From Olsenella profusa DSM 13989 (GTDB lineage Bacteria; Actinomycetota; Coriobacteriia; Coriobacteriales; Atopobiaceae), in contig NZ_JAUSQK010000001.1 in NCBI RefSeq assembly GCF_030811115.1, positions 744,001-808,000 of the forward strand: 64,000 nt of DNA, read 5' to 3'. Position 1 is the stretch's first letter; every line of letters starts with the position of its first letter. Of this stretch, positions 55,531-64,000 are shown one piece after another. The notes under the pieces were generated by a model. The model was not told the DNA's origin. It saw nothing but the letters and a program-made list of their open reading frames with translations, and did not search any database. Position numbers and translations under genes: made by a program.

Positions 55531-56871
55531 ATGGCTGAGAAGGTGCTGATGCCCAAGCTGGGCATGACCATGACGGAAGGTACCGTCGAGGAGTGGAGGG
55601 TGAAGGAGGGCGATGCGGTCGAGAAGGGCCAGGCGATCGTCTCGGTGGCGACCGACAAGCTGACGAACGATGTGGAGGCGCCGTGCGAGGGGGTGGTCTT
55701 GCGGATACTCGCCGCGGAGGGCGCGTCGGTCCCGGTGTCAGCCACCCTCGCCTACCTCGGCGCACCCGGTGAGGCCATCCCCGAGGAGGGGGCCACCGAT
55801 AGGACCGTCGCCCAGGCCGCGCCCGCGGGACCTGCGGACGAGGTCACCGCGGTGCCGAGGGGGTCCTCCAACAGGGACGTGAGGGCCGCGCCGGTTGCGC
55901 GGAAGCTGGCGAAGGAGCATGGCGTTGACCTGTCGCTCGTGGAGGGAACGGGGCCCAACGGGCGCATCAGGAGGGAGGACGTCGAGGCCTTCCTCGCGGC
56001 ACAGTCCCAGGGTGAGGCGCAGGCTCCCCTTCGCGTGAGTCCAACCGCGCGGAAGCTCGCGGAGGATACGGGCGTTGACGTGAGCCAGCTGGACGTCGGC
56101 GGGCGCCGCATCATGAAGGACGACGTCCTGGGCGCAGCCGGTGGGTCCGTGCGGGCCAACGTGGCGGCCGAGCCGGAGGGCGATGACTATCCGCCGATGA
56201 GGGTCAGCTCCATGCGACGCAGCATCGCCAGGAACATGACGGCGTCCTGGCACACCTCGCCACGCGTCACCTACACGCACCCGGTCGACTGCACGGCGCT
56301 CAAGGCCCTGCGCACCACCTTGCGGGAGCCCTTCGAGGCAGAGGGGCTCAAGATAACGTACAACCACATCATCATGAAGGTCGCGGCCCAGGCCCTGATG
56401 GAGTTCCCAGACATCAATGCGAGCTTTGACAGCGAGCAGCTGACGCGGCATGCCCACGCGAACGTCGGGCTTGCCGTCGCCAAGGGGGATGGCCTGATCG
56501 TCCCCAACGTGAAACGGGTGGAGGCCAAGGCGCTGAGGGAGGTCTCCCGCGAGACGGAGGGCCTGATAGCAGCCGTCCGGGACGGCAGCATCGGCATGGA
56601 TGACGTCATGGGTGGGACGTTCTCCATCACGAACCTGGGACGGTATGGCGTCACGGGCTTCTCGCCCATCATCAATCAGCCTGAGCTGGCGATCCTGGGT
56701 GTCTGCGCCATCGTCGACACCCCGGTCGTGCGCGACGGCCGCGTGGTCATCCGTCCGATGATGAACCTCTGCCTGGCTGCCGACCACAGGGTCGTGGACG
56801 GCGTCATGGCCGCCGGGTTCCTACGGCGCATCGCGGAGCTCGTGGAGAATCCCTACCTGCTGCTGGCGTGA
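55531..56871 (+). CDS. acoC: Dihydrolipoamide acyltransferase E2 with two E3-binding domains
   Basis: 446 residues. A lipoyl domain (1-80, lipoylated Lys43 in [12 protein letters not shown]) is followed by a first peripheral-subunit-binding domain (117-155, [15 protein letters not shown]), a second one (167-202, [15 protein letters not shown]), then the catalytic acyltransferase domain with DHRVVDG (His419). Having two binding domains is unusual; E2 proteins normally have one. Lipoylation could be supplied by the ligase gene at 59190-60194. The start follows GAGGAGGCGTGCGTC. Confidence 0.92.
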   Translation: MAEKVLMPKLGMTMTEGTVEEWRVKEGDAVEKGQAIVSVATDKLTNDVEAPCEGVVLRILAAEGASVPVSATLAYLGAPGEAIPEEGATDRTVAQAAPAGPADEVTAVPRGSSNRDVRAAPVARKLAKEHGVDLSLVEGTGPNGRIRREDVEAFLAAQSQGEAQAPLRVSPTARKLAEDTGVDVSQLDVGGRRIMKDDVLGAAGGSVRANVAAEPEGDDYPPMRVSSMRRSIARNMTASWHTSPRVTYTHPVDCTALKALRTTLREPFEAEGLKITYNHIIMKVAAQALMEFPDINASFDSEQLTRHAHANVGLAVAKGDGLIVPNVKRVEAKALREVSRETEGLIAAVRDGSIGMDDVMGGTFSITNLGRYGVTGFSPIINQPELAILGVCAIVDTPVVRDGRVVIRPMMNLCLAADHRVVDGVMAAGFLRRIAELVENPYLLLA

Positions 56872-56883
56872 GGGGGCAAGAGC

Positions 56884-58326
56884 ATGGACAGGACAGGAGC
56901 ATCACGGGCAGCCACCTCCGGAAGCAGGACGGTCATCGTGATAGGGGGCGGGCCGGGAGGGTATGTTGCGGCAATCCGTGCCGCACAGCTCGGGGCCGCC
57001 GTCACCCTGATCGAGCGGGAGCACATTGGCGGCACCTGCCTCAACATCGGCTGCATACCGACCAAGTGCCTCCTCCACAGCGCGGAGCTGCTCTGTGAGA
57101 TCCGGGACTGGGGGACGGAGGTCGGCATCGACGTGGATGGTGCGCGGGTCAACGTCCCCCAGCTCATGGCCCACAAGGACAGCGTGGTCAACCAGCTCAC
57201 TTCCGGTGTGGCCGGGCTCCTTCGCCTCCACGGCGTCAAGGTGATCGAGGGTGAGGCGAGGTTCACCGGACGACGGGAGATCGAGCTGACCAGGCGGGAT
57301 GGGTCAGGGGAGACGATGGGTGCCGATGACCTCGTCGTTGCCTCGGGCTCCGTCAACGCGGTGCCCCCCATCCCGGGCCTGAGGGAGGTGCCCGCCTGCA
57401 TCGACTCGACGGGGGCCCTGGGGCTCACGCGCCTGCCCGAGTCGATGGTCGTGATTGGCGGCGGGGTGATCGGCGTGGAGCTGGCCTGCGCCTATGCGGC
57501 ATTTGGAACGAGGGTCGATGTCGTCGAGGCGCTTGACCACGTGCTCCCGATGCTCGACGGCGACCTCACCAAGATCGGCATCGCACACATGAGGCGGATG
57601 GGCATCAAGCTCCACCTGTCCTGCCCCGTCCAGAGGGTGGAGGAGCGCGCCGGAGGGGCGACGGTCGTCTGCAGGGACGAGAATGCGGGCCAAGAGGTCA
57701 CCTTCGAGGCCGAGAAGGTCCTCGTGGCGGTCGGGCGCGCGCCCAACACGGCCTCCCTCGACCTCGCGGCCGGCGGCATCGACAACGAACGGGGCGCCAT
57801 CCGTGTCAACGACCGCATGCAGACGAACGTCAGGGGCGTGTATGCCATCGGGGACTGCGTGTGGGGGCATGCGCGGCTGGCCCACACGGCGATGGCCATG
57901 GGAGAGGTCGCCGCCGAGACCATCATGGGCCTGGAGGCACGGTACGACGAATCGACAAACCCCACCTGCGTCTACATGGAGCCGGAGGCGGCGTCGGTCG
58001 GCCTGACGGAGGAGCAGTGCCAGGAGCGGGACATCGCCTATCGAGCCGCGAGGTTCCCCCTGGCAGGCAACGGCAAGGCGCTGATCGAGAATGGTGGCGA
58101 GGGCCTGGTCAAGATCATCGCGGAGCCACGATACGACCAGATTCTGGGCATGCACATCATAGGGCCGCGAGCAACCGACCTCATCAGCGAGGGGGCCCTG
58201 GCGATTCGCCTGGAGGCAACGGTGGACGAGCTGGTGAGCACGATTCACGCGCACCCCACGATCTCCGAGGCCGTGAGGGAGGCGTCCCTCAGCTACTTCG
58301 GCCGCGCGATCCACGTCAAGAGCTGA
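56884..58326 (+). CDS. lpdA: Dihydrolipoyl dehydrogenase (E3)
   Basis: 480 residues. Reoxidises dihydrolipoamide on E2 with NAD+. FAD motif VIVIGGGPGGYVAAIRAAQ, redox pair Cys52/Cys57 in GGTCLNIGCIPTKCL, NAD motif VVIGGGVIGVELACAYAAFG, GDCVWGHARLAHTA, and the C-terminal catalytic HAHPTISEAVREA. No N-terminal lipoyl domain is fused here, unlike in some gram-positives. ATG 56884 follows GAGGGGG, 12 bases after the E2 stop. Confidence 0.95.
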   Translation: MDRTGASRAATSGSRTVIVIGGGPGGYVAAIRAAQLGAAVTLIEREHIGGTCLNIGCIPTKCLLHSAELLCEIRDWGTEVGIDVDGARVNVPQLMAHKDSVVNQLTSGVAGLLRLHGVKVIEGEARFTGRREIELTRRDGSGETMGADDLVVASGSVNAVPPIPGLREVPACIDSTGALGLTRLPESMVVIGGGVIGVELACAYAAFGTRVDVVEALDHVLPMLDGDLTKIGIAHMRRMGIKLHLSCPVQRVEERAGGATVVCRDENAGQEVTFEAEKVLVAVGRAPNTASLDLAAGGIDNERGAIRVNDRMQTNVRGVYAIGDCVWGHARLAHTAMAMGEVAAETIMGLEARYDESTNPTCVYMEPEAASVGLTEEQCQERDIAYRAARFPLAGNGKALIENGGEGLVKIIAEPRYDQILGMHIIGPRATDLISEGALAIRLEATVDELVSTIHAHPTISEAVREASLSYFGRAIHVKS

Positions 58327-58356
58327 GGGCCATACCAACGAGAAGGAGGTACTGGC

Positions 58357-58656
58357 ATGAAGAGGGCCGCATTCATCTTCCTGGCACCCCAGACGGACCC
58401 GTCCGTGCATCGGGGCACCGTGAAGACGCCCACGATGGACCTGGATGCGATTGCCGTGCCCACCTACGCGGAGGCGGCACGGGTCGCGAAGGACCTCGTG
58501 GACCAGGGGCTCGGCATCATAGAGCTCTGCGGAGGGTTTGGCATCCGTGGCACGTACGTCGTCAAGCAGGCGGTTGGCGACAGGGCCAGGATCGGTGTCG
58601 TGCGCTTCGACGGGCATCCGGGACTGGATGACCGGTCGGGGGACGAGCTGTTCTGA
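58357..58656 (+). CDS. DUF6506-type small protein
   Basis: 99 residues with a strong ribosome site (GAAGGAGG). The sequence KRAAFIFLAPQTDPSVHRG, VAVPTYAEAARVAKDLV and IIELCGGFGIRGTYVVKQA is typical of a small conserved family (DUF6506 as I recall it) of unknown function. Last gene of the dehydrogenase cluster, 30 bases after lpdA. Confidence 0.7.
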   Translation: MKRAAFIFLAPQTDPSVHRGTVKTPTMDLDAIAVPTYAEAARVAKDLVDQGLGIIELCGGFGIRGTYVVKQAVGDRARIGVVRFDGHPGLDDRSGDELF

Positions 58657-58685
58657 TATGTAGATAGAGCTGTCAAGAGGCAAGG

Positions 58686-58719
58686 CGGTCCCAGCCCGAG
58701 GTTCTTCGGGTTGGGGCCG
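58686..58719 (+). terminator. Terminator of the dehydrogenase cluster
   Basis: CGGTCCCAGCCCGA pairs with TTCGGGTTGGGGCCG (with G-U pairs and one slip) around GGTTC, followed by TCTCCTATT. Bases 58720-58973 contain no gene I can support. Confidence 0.6.
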
Positions 58720-58973
58720 TCTCCTATTGCCCGCCCCGCCGTGCTCCGCGCTGGTACGACGGACCATGGTCGGGGCCTCCTGTGGACGTGGCAGGCCGGA
58801 CGACTCCTACGACCGAGCCTAGCCCACGATGCCCCATGAGGGCTACCGCTTCATGGAGCGAGGTCCCGACCGCTCCATATATCGTCTAGGGGTCAACGTT
58901 AACGCTACTTGACATAAGGTGAGTGGGGCGGATGTCGTGGCGTCGGCGTCCGCCCTCCCTACTCGAGGGGTGT

Positions 58974-59058
58974 CGCCCAAAGTGCACACGCAACGCGTTT
59001 CGCCCAGCGTTTGCCCAGTTGGCGTTTTCGAATATACGTTGCGTGTGCACTTTAGGCG
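58974..59058. repeat. Intergenic inverted repeat, 22-bp arms with one mismatch
   Basis: Bases 58979-58995 (AAAGTGCACACGCAACG) and 59037-59053 are exact reverse complements. Adding CGCC on the outside after one mismatch extends each arm to 22 bp. It lies between convergent genes. Confidence 0.8.
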
Positions 59059-59189
59059 GGGCACTTCAAGTATCACGATGCACGTCACCGTGATAACGCC
59101 TCCGCGTTTGTCGTTCCCGCGTTCCCTAGCGCCCCAGCGTGCCGTCAGGCGCGAGCAGCGACGGCGCGCAGGCGGGCTTGGTGGCCTCC

Positions 59190-60194
59190 CTACGAGGGAA
59201 AGACCGTCGACAGGACCTCCTCCATCGTGATGCCGCCAAACAGGGCACCGATCGCCTGCCGCTCCAAGACCTCGCGGACGGCATCCCTCCGATAGGGGCA
59301 GCCGACGAGTTCGTCCGTCAGCGTCCCAAGGGGCACCAGGGAGAGGAAGTCGCCGAAGAACCGGATGTCGGCGATCCTCTCCCGCGTGATGGACGCCCGC
59401 ACCTCCAGCTCGCCGCCGTTCCACCAGCGCCTGTTGCGCAGGTCATAGGCCGGGGAGCGCCCAAAGACCCATTCCCAGCTGTCGTACTTCTCCGCCTGCA
59501 GGCGACGGACCAGGTCCAGCTCCCCATCGTCCAGCTCGTCGGGCACGAGGCCGTCCCCCGCCAGGGCCTGTCTCACATAGGCCCAGAATTCGGGGAGGGT
59601 CATGTCGCAGCCCCTCCGTGCCAGGCACGCGCGGATGTTGCCGATCCTGCCCCGGACGGACTGGGCGCGCTTTGCGCGAAACTTCTGGGGATCCACCCGC
59701 AGGGCGCCGGCGATGAGGGACGGATCCGAATCGAAGAGGAGCGTCCCATGATGAAGGACCCTCCCCCCGGCCAGCCGCTGCGCCGTCCCCGACACCTTCC
59801 TCCCATCGACGACGATGTCGTTGCGACCGGAGGCGTGTGCGCCGAGGCCCAGCCCACGCAGGGCCTCGACGATGGGCAGGGTGAAGCGCCCCAGCATCAG
59901 GTGGCTCGCGTCCCCCGCGTCGGCCATGAACGAGTAGTTGAGGTTCCCGAGGTCATGGTAGACCGCACCGCCACCCGTCGTGCGGCGGGCGACCCTTATG
60001 CCGTGCTCGCGGACGAAGCGTTGGTCGATCTCCGCCTCCGCGTTCTGGTTCTGCCCGAGGACGATGGTGTTGTCGTTCTGCCAGAGCATCAGGTAGGTGG
60101 CATCGCGGCGGCTCAGGAGGACGTGCTCCTCAAACGCCAGGTTGAAGTCTGGGTCCACGGATCCCGTCTCGAGGTAGTGGATGATGCCGGTCAT
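59190..60194 (-). CDS. lplA: Lipoate-protein ligase A
   Basis: 334 residues from ATG 60194 (GGGGAG six bases upstream). Attaches free lipoate to lipoyl-domain lysines. Motifs are LGQNQNAEAEID, RRTTGGGAVYHDLGNLNYSF, the adenylate-binding KVSGTAQR and HHGTLLFD. A C-terminal accessory domain (~250-334) is present, as in bifunctional LplA. It is convergent with the dehydrogenase cluster, whose E2 lipoyl domain is its obvious client. No lipA or lipB is in the window, so scavenged lipoate is implied. Confidence 0.93.
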   Translation of the reverse strand: MTGIIHYLETGSVDPDFNLAFEEHVLLSRRDATYLMLWQNDNTIVLGQNQNAEAEIDQRFVREHGIRVARRTTGGGAVYHDLGNLNYSFMADAGDASHLMLGRFTLPIVEALRGLGLGAHASGRNDIVVDGRKVSGTAQRLAGGRVLHHGTLLFDSDPSLIAGALRVDPQKFRAKRAQSVRGRIGNIRACLARRGCDMTLPEFWAYVRQALAGDGLVPDELDDGELDLVRRLQAEKYDSWEWVFGRSPAYDLRNRRWWNGGELEVRASITRERIADIRFFGDFLSLVPLGTLTDELVGCPYRRDAVREVLERQAIGALFGGITMEEVLSTVFPS

Positions 60195-60637
60195 GGCAGC
60201 TCCCCTCTCCTGGTCGTTGCAGCTCCCTTCGGGCCCACAGGCGTGAGCCGCCGAGGTATGGCCGGGCGCTTCGCGAGACGCCCGCACGTGGGTGGGCACC
60301 CGTTCCCCGCAGGCCCGCGCCGTGGTGGGAAGGGGCCTTGGCATGGCTAGTCCACCTTCTGCAGGCGCGCCACGCTCAGGCGCTCCACAAGTCTGAGGTT
60401 CATCGAGATGCGCACCGTGTTGCCGTCGGTCTTGCCCTTGATGATGTTCGAGAGGCGCTGCACCGCCGTCGCCCCCATGCATTCCTTCGGAACCCCCATC
60501 GTCGTGAGGGGCGGATTGAAGAAGCTGCTGGTATAGATGTTATCAAACCCCATGACCGATACGTCTTCGGGCACGTGGATGCCATGGTCCTGGAGGGCGC
60601 GGATGCAGCCCGATGCGATGAGGTCGTTATCGGCGAA

Positions 60638-61851
60638 CATGGCCCCCAAGCTCGCGCATAACCCCCTCACTCCCTCCGCTCCCGGAAGCCGTCGTCGAGC
60701 AGCCCCAGCAGGCCGTCGCCCGGCCCGGCCTCGCGCAGCAGCTCCTCGACGCGCTCGCGCTGCCTGACCCTCGCCCCCGTGCGCGCCCTCGGGCTCGCGA
60801 CGCGGGGCTGCGGGCCGAACGAGGCCTCGAGCTCGGCGCGGGGGACGTGCGGGGCGGCCGCGACGTCGGCGGCGAGCGCGGACGCCGGCGCGGGGCCCCT
60901 GTGGCAGTACCTCCAGCTGAACTCGTCGCACACGCCCTGCAGCCTCGCCCGCGACAGCCCGTGGAAGGTGCCGAGGGCGTACGCCTTGAAGTCCGATATC
61001 ACGTGGTGCACGAGCGCGAGCGAGGAGGCCGGGTCCGACGCGTCGAACGGGCGCTGGTCGAGCCCCGGCCAGCCGCGCAGGCCGGCGGTGACGCCCTGCC
61101 ACATGTCGGCGCGGACGTGCGAGAGCACCCCCACGTGCTCCTCGGCGAAGCGCGAGTACGCCCCGCCCGCCGCGTCGGGGACGACCCTGAGGGCGCACGT
61201 CCCGGGGCCGCCCCGGCCGCCGCGCGACACCGCGCAGATCATCGGCTGCCTGGTGGTCCCCCTGCCCACGGTCCCTGCGGCCGCGGCCCCCACGAAGAAG
61301 TCGTCCACCTCGGCCTCACCCGAGACCCGGCCGAAGGCGCCCCAATCCGGCGGACATCGCGCCGCGCAGCCTCAGGACCACGTATCGCGCGGTGGTCTCG
61401 CTCGTGCCCAGGGCGCGGGCCAGCTCGGCGGCCGAGACGCCCCTCTTCGAGCCGGCGACGAGCCGGAACGCCAGGAACCACTTCGGCAGCGGCAGCCTCG
61501 AGCCCTGCATCGGGGTCCCGGAGGTCACCGAGAACTGGAAGCCTGCAGCGGGTGCACTGCCGCTTCCTCGGCCTGCCCGCTACGGGGCTGCACCTGCGGT
61601 TGCCGCACCTCGGGCAGACCCAGCCGCCCGGGAAGCGCAGCCGCATCAGCCCCTCCTCGCACGACGCCTCGTCCCCGTGCCTCGCGACCCAGGACAGGAG
61701 GTCCCCGCCGCCGTCCGCCGCCGCCACCATCCGCGCGCTCATGCTCGTCATGCCGCCCAGCCCCTCTCGACGCCCTCGCCCTGCGGCACCGATTGTGCGA
61801 CGGGGGCGCGACACAAATTAGCTGCCCTTATGCGCGAGCTTGGGAGCCATG
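60638..61851 (-). mobile_element. IS1595-family insertion sequence (ISXO2-like)
   Basis: 1214 bp with 24-bp terminal inverted repeats beginning CATGGC and containing CCCAAGCTCGCGCATAA, with a single mismatch between ends. It is flanked by the 8-bp direct repeat TCGGCGAA (60630-60637 and 61852-61859), the duplication size usual for IS1595. It encodes one zinc-ribbon/DDE transposase on the minus strand. Confidence 0.93.
60667..61751 (-). pseudogene. IS1595-type transposase with two frameshifts
   Basis: Three consecutive minus-strand frames give one ISXO2-like transposase. A zinc ribbon (CPRCGNRRC; CTRC) is followed after a one-base shift near 61537-61543 by VTSGTPMQGSRLPLPKWFLAF and a resolvase-like HTH (GVSAAELARALGTSETTARY). 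After a second shift near 61334-61342 comes the catalytic part, VDDFFVG, a second Asp region (HVRADMWQG) and FSWRYCHR. Both shifts act like one extra base. The copy is probably inactive unless the shifts are sequencing errors. Confidence 0.85.
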
Positions 61852-62666
61852 TCGGCGAAGAACGCCGTGGGCAGCTTGGGGCTGGCGTCAAGGTAGGCAA
61901 GCATATCCATGCAGGCGGCATCCATCGTCGAGCCCACGCGCACGATGGTGTTCTGGGTGGGATCCGAGGAGCGCCCTATGTCTCCCATGGCGGAGAGGAA
62001 GCCCTGCTGGCGCTCGAGGAAGTTACGGATGTCCACCTTCGAATGGAGGTAGCCGATGTCGGTGTGTCCCATGCCGTGAAGGTACCGCACGGCCTCCCAG
62101 GTACCACGGCTGTTGTCGATGACGACGGAGTCGAGGTTCTTGGTGGGAAACCAGCTGTCCAAAAGGACGATGGGCACGCCAAGGCGTTCGAACTGCGATA
62201 CCTCGCGTGCGCGCATCTCGGTCGCGAGCAGCAGTATGCCTGCGCACTTGATGGATCGCAGCGCCTTGAGCTGCTCCGAGGCATGCTCATGCTCATAGAA
62301 GTATGAGATGGAGAGGCGGTGGTAGCCGTTGCGGTACGTGGCATCCGAGGCGCCCTTGATGAGGGCCTCGAAGAAGGGCGTCTCCCGCACCACCTTTCCG
62401 TGTCGCTTGTAGATGATGAACAGGAGGGTGCTCGTCTTGCGATGAGCTCCTCCCGACACGCGCTCGAGCCCCATCTCCTTCGCGACCCGGAGGACGCGCT
62501 CGCGTGTCTGTGCCCCGACGCCTGGCTTGTTTCTCAGCACGAGCGAGACGGTCGCAGGGGAGACGCCTGCCTCGCGTGCCACATCCCGCGATGTCACCCT
62601 TGCCGTGCTGGACATGCGCTCCCCCTCGTCGAGATACGGCGGCCGACCTCCCGGCGGCACCCATAG

Positions 62667-62687
62667 TTTAGTACTAAATATTTAGTA
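62667..62687. promoter_or_regulatory. Overlapping palindromic operators between lacI-type gene and isomerase gene
   Basis: TTTAGTACTAAA (62667-62678) and TACTAAATATTTAGTA (62672-62687) are both perfect palindromes and overlap. They lie in the AT-rich divergent promoter region, a natural binding site for the LacI-family regulator encoded next to it. Confidence 0.65.
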
Positions 62688-62783
62688 AATGTTTTTCATT
62701 CATTTATCAATCGTTCAAAGAGCATACCGTGAGTGTGGGCACACGACATCGTGCCGATTCAATCGAAGGGGTCAGGGAGAGGC

Positions 62784-64000
62784 ATGGACACCATTCGCAT
62801 CGGATATGCACCTACCCGCAGGAGCATCTTCTCCGCTCCGGACGCCAGACGGTATCGCACGATCATCGCGGACAGGCTGACCGAGCTGAACGTTGAGTTC
62901 GTGGACATCGACGACATCAACGACGAGGGGCTCCTCTTCGACGAGGACGACCGCATCAGGGTGCTGGAGAAGTTCCGCGCCGCCGGGGTTGACGGCCTGT
63001 TCCTCCCGCACTGCAACTTCGGTACCGAGTTCATCTGCGCGCGCCTTGCCAAGGACCTCGGAAGGCCCGTCCTCCTGTGGGGCCCGCTTGACGAGCGGCC
63101 CGAGCCCAACGGCGTGCGCCTGCGCGACACCCAGTGCGGCCTCTTCGCCACGGGCAAGGTGCTCCGCCGCTTCCAGGTGCCCTTCACCTACCTGACCAAC
63201 TGCCGGGTGGACGACCCGGTGTTCGAACGTGGCCTGCGCGACTTCATGGCCGTCTGCAACGTGGTGAGGGCCTTCCGGGCCGCCCGCATCCTGCAGATGG
63301 GTCCCAGGCCCTACGAGTTCTACTCCACCATGTGCAACGAGGGCGAGCTGCTGGAACGGTTCAACATCGAGTGCGTGCCCGTGCCCCTCGGCGAGCTCGC
63401 GCGTGGCGTGCGGCAGGCCACAGGCGAGGTCACGGGTGACGGCAGCTCCGACGTCGAGGCCCAGCTCGCGTGGATGGAAGAGCACTTCGACTGCGACTGC
63501 AGCAGCGAGCAGGCCCAAACCGTGGCCGGCATGGCCGTCGCCATCCGTCGCCTCCTCAGGAGCTACCACTGCACGGCCGGTTGCATCCAGTGCTGGAACG
63601 AGCTCCAGCACGAGCTGGGCGTCATGCCCTGTGCGGCAAACTCCATCCTCAACGAGGAGGGCACGCCCATCACCTGCGAGACCGATGTGCACGGTGCCAT
63701 CACCAGCCTGATGGTCGAGGCTGCCGACATGGGCCGCAAGCGCTCCTTCTTCGCCGACTGGACCATCCGTCACCCCGACGAGCCCAATGGCGAGCTCCTG
63801 CAGCACTGTGGGCCGTGGCCCTGCAGCGTCGCTAAGGAGAGGCCAAAGATCACCGTTCCCCTGGCGTTCGATCACAACGGCGCCCTCACGGCCGAGGCCA
63901 GGCACGGCAACCTCACGCTGGCGCGCTTCGATGGCGACAACGGCGCATACTCCCTGCTGCTGGGGCATGCCGAGGGCATCGACGGCCCCAAGGGCATGGG
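62784..64000 (+). CDS. L-fucose/L-arabinose isomerase-family protein, 3' end beyond window
   Basis: The frame from ATG 62784 (GGGAGAGGC upstream) stays open to the window end (405 codons). The N-terminus IRIGYAPTRRSIFS, the central CVPVPLGELARG region and the late segments HCTAGCIQCWNELQ and CETDVHGAITSLMV match the fucose/arabinose isomerase superfamily, where the Glu and Asp/His of such segments bind the metal. The sugar is not determined. The adjacent disrupted LacI-type gene suggests it was under repression by that regulator. Confidence 0.8.
   Translation, partial: MDTIRIGYAPTRRSIFSAPDARRYRTIIADRLTELNVEFVDIDDINDEGLLFDEDDRIRVLEKFRAAGVDGLFLPHCNFGTEFICARLAKDLGRPVLLWGPLDERPEPNGVRLRDTQCGLFATGKVLRRFQVPFTYLTNCRVDDPVFERGLRDFMAVCNVVRAFRAARILQMGPRPYEFYSTMCNEGELLERFNIECVPVPLGELARGVRQATGEVTGDGSSDVEAQLAWMEEHFDCDCSSEQAQTVAGMAVAIRRLLRSYHCTAGCIQCWNELQHELGVMPCAANSILNEEGTPITCETDVHGAITSLMVEAADMGRKRSFFADWTIRHPDEPNGELLQHCGPWPCSVAKERPKITVPLAFDHNGALTAEARHGNLTLARFDGDNGAYSLLLGHAEGIDGPKGM

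Larger units (their letters stand above)
60347..62615 (-). pseudogene. LacI-family regulator disrupted by an IS element
   Basis: The N-terminal part (62615 to 61852) encodes the LacI HTH (VTSRDVAREAGVSPATVSLVL) and sugar-binding domain up to LPTAFFAD. The C-terminal part (60637 to 60347) resumes FADNDLIASGCIRALQDHGI and ends at KVD. Removing the insert and one copy of its 8-bp target duplication joins the halves in frame as TAFFADNDLIAS, giving ~348 residues, a normal length. As it stands the N-terminal half ends after a few IS-encoded residues. It is divergent from the isomerase gene, its likely target. Confidence 0.92.

Noticed and set aside
59740-60482. Longer lipoate ligase starting at 60482
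   Set aside because: The extra 96 residues are Pro/Ala/His-rich and unconserved; ATG 60194 has a good ribosome site right before the conserved start.

Overview
The window is high-GC, densely coded DNA from an actinobacterium. The gene content and sequence character (gyrB-gyrA next to rpsF-ssb-rpsR-rplI-dnaB-purA, a class B sortase in the purine genes, an Nramp-related/MgtE-like pair, an acetoin/pyruvate dehydrogenase-type cluster, many fermentative and flavin/Fe-S genes) suggest class Coriobacteriia, probably an Olsenella/Atopobiaceae-like anaerobe. That placement is inference from protein character, not from a 16S gene. gyrB and gyrA at the left edge suggest the replication origin lies not far upstream.

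Layout. 1-9.5 kb: gyrB (5' truncated by the window edge), gyrA, a DUF151 nuclease, tRNA-Ile and tRNA-Ala, a hypothetical gene, typA, a scar of a deleted regulator/ABC-transporter locus, and two tRNA-Ser. 9.6-20 kb: a DUF4013-type membrane protein with a Pro/Gln/Ala tail, rpsF-ssb-rpsR-rplI, dnaB, purA, purD, a NUDIX hydrolase and a one-pass membrane protein. 20-28 kb: a pyridoxal/pyridoxamine kinase (minus strand), then purE-sortase B-purM-purN, a 2-hydroxyacid dehydrogenase and a radical SAM protein. 28-38.5 kb: an EF-G paralogue, hypB, a 968-residue flavin/Fe-S oxidoreductase, hypA, a CNNM/CorC-type membrane protein, a protein carrying a cyanophycin-synthetase-like N-domain, a YtxH protein and a PRC-barrel-like protein.

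38.4-44.6 kb (minus strand): a structured leader, an MgtE-like protein, an Nramp-related transporter, then an RRNPP/Rgg-like regulator, a 24-codon gene for a short hydrophobic peptide ending LVVIIVGN, and an ABC exporter. The last three look like a complete Rgg/SHP-style peptide-signalling cassette, which I consider the most interesting find. A deletion scar at 8.7-9.0 kb joins the N-terminus of a paralogous regulator to the C-terminus of a paralogous ABC transporter, so the lineage once had at least two cassettes.

44.6-58.7 kb: lemA, tRNA-Ser, tadA, glycerol dehydrogenase, a CstA-family transporter, an Old Yellow Enzyme-type flavoprotein, then genes for a complete 2-oxoacid/acetoin dehydrogenase complex (E1 alpha, E1 beta, AcoX, E2, E3) and a small DUF6506 protein. 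A lipoate-protein ligase follows on the opposite strand and could lipoylate the E2. 60.3-64 kb: a LacI-family regulator split by an IS1595-type insertion (8-bp target duplication, 24-bp terminal repeats), facing a fucose/arabinose-isomerase-family gene that runs off the right edge.

Five intergenic spaces hold long inverted repeats (arms of 12 to 29 bp) of unknown role.
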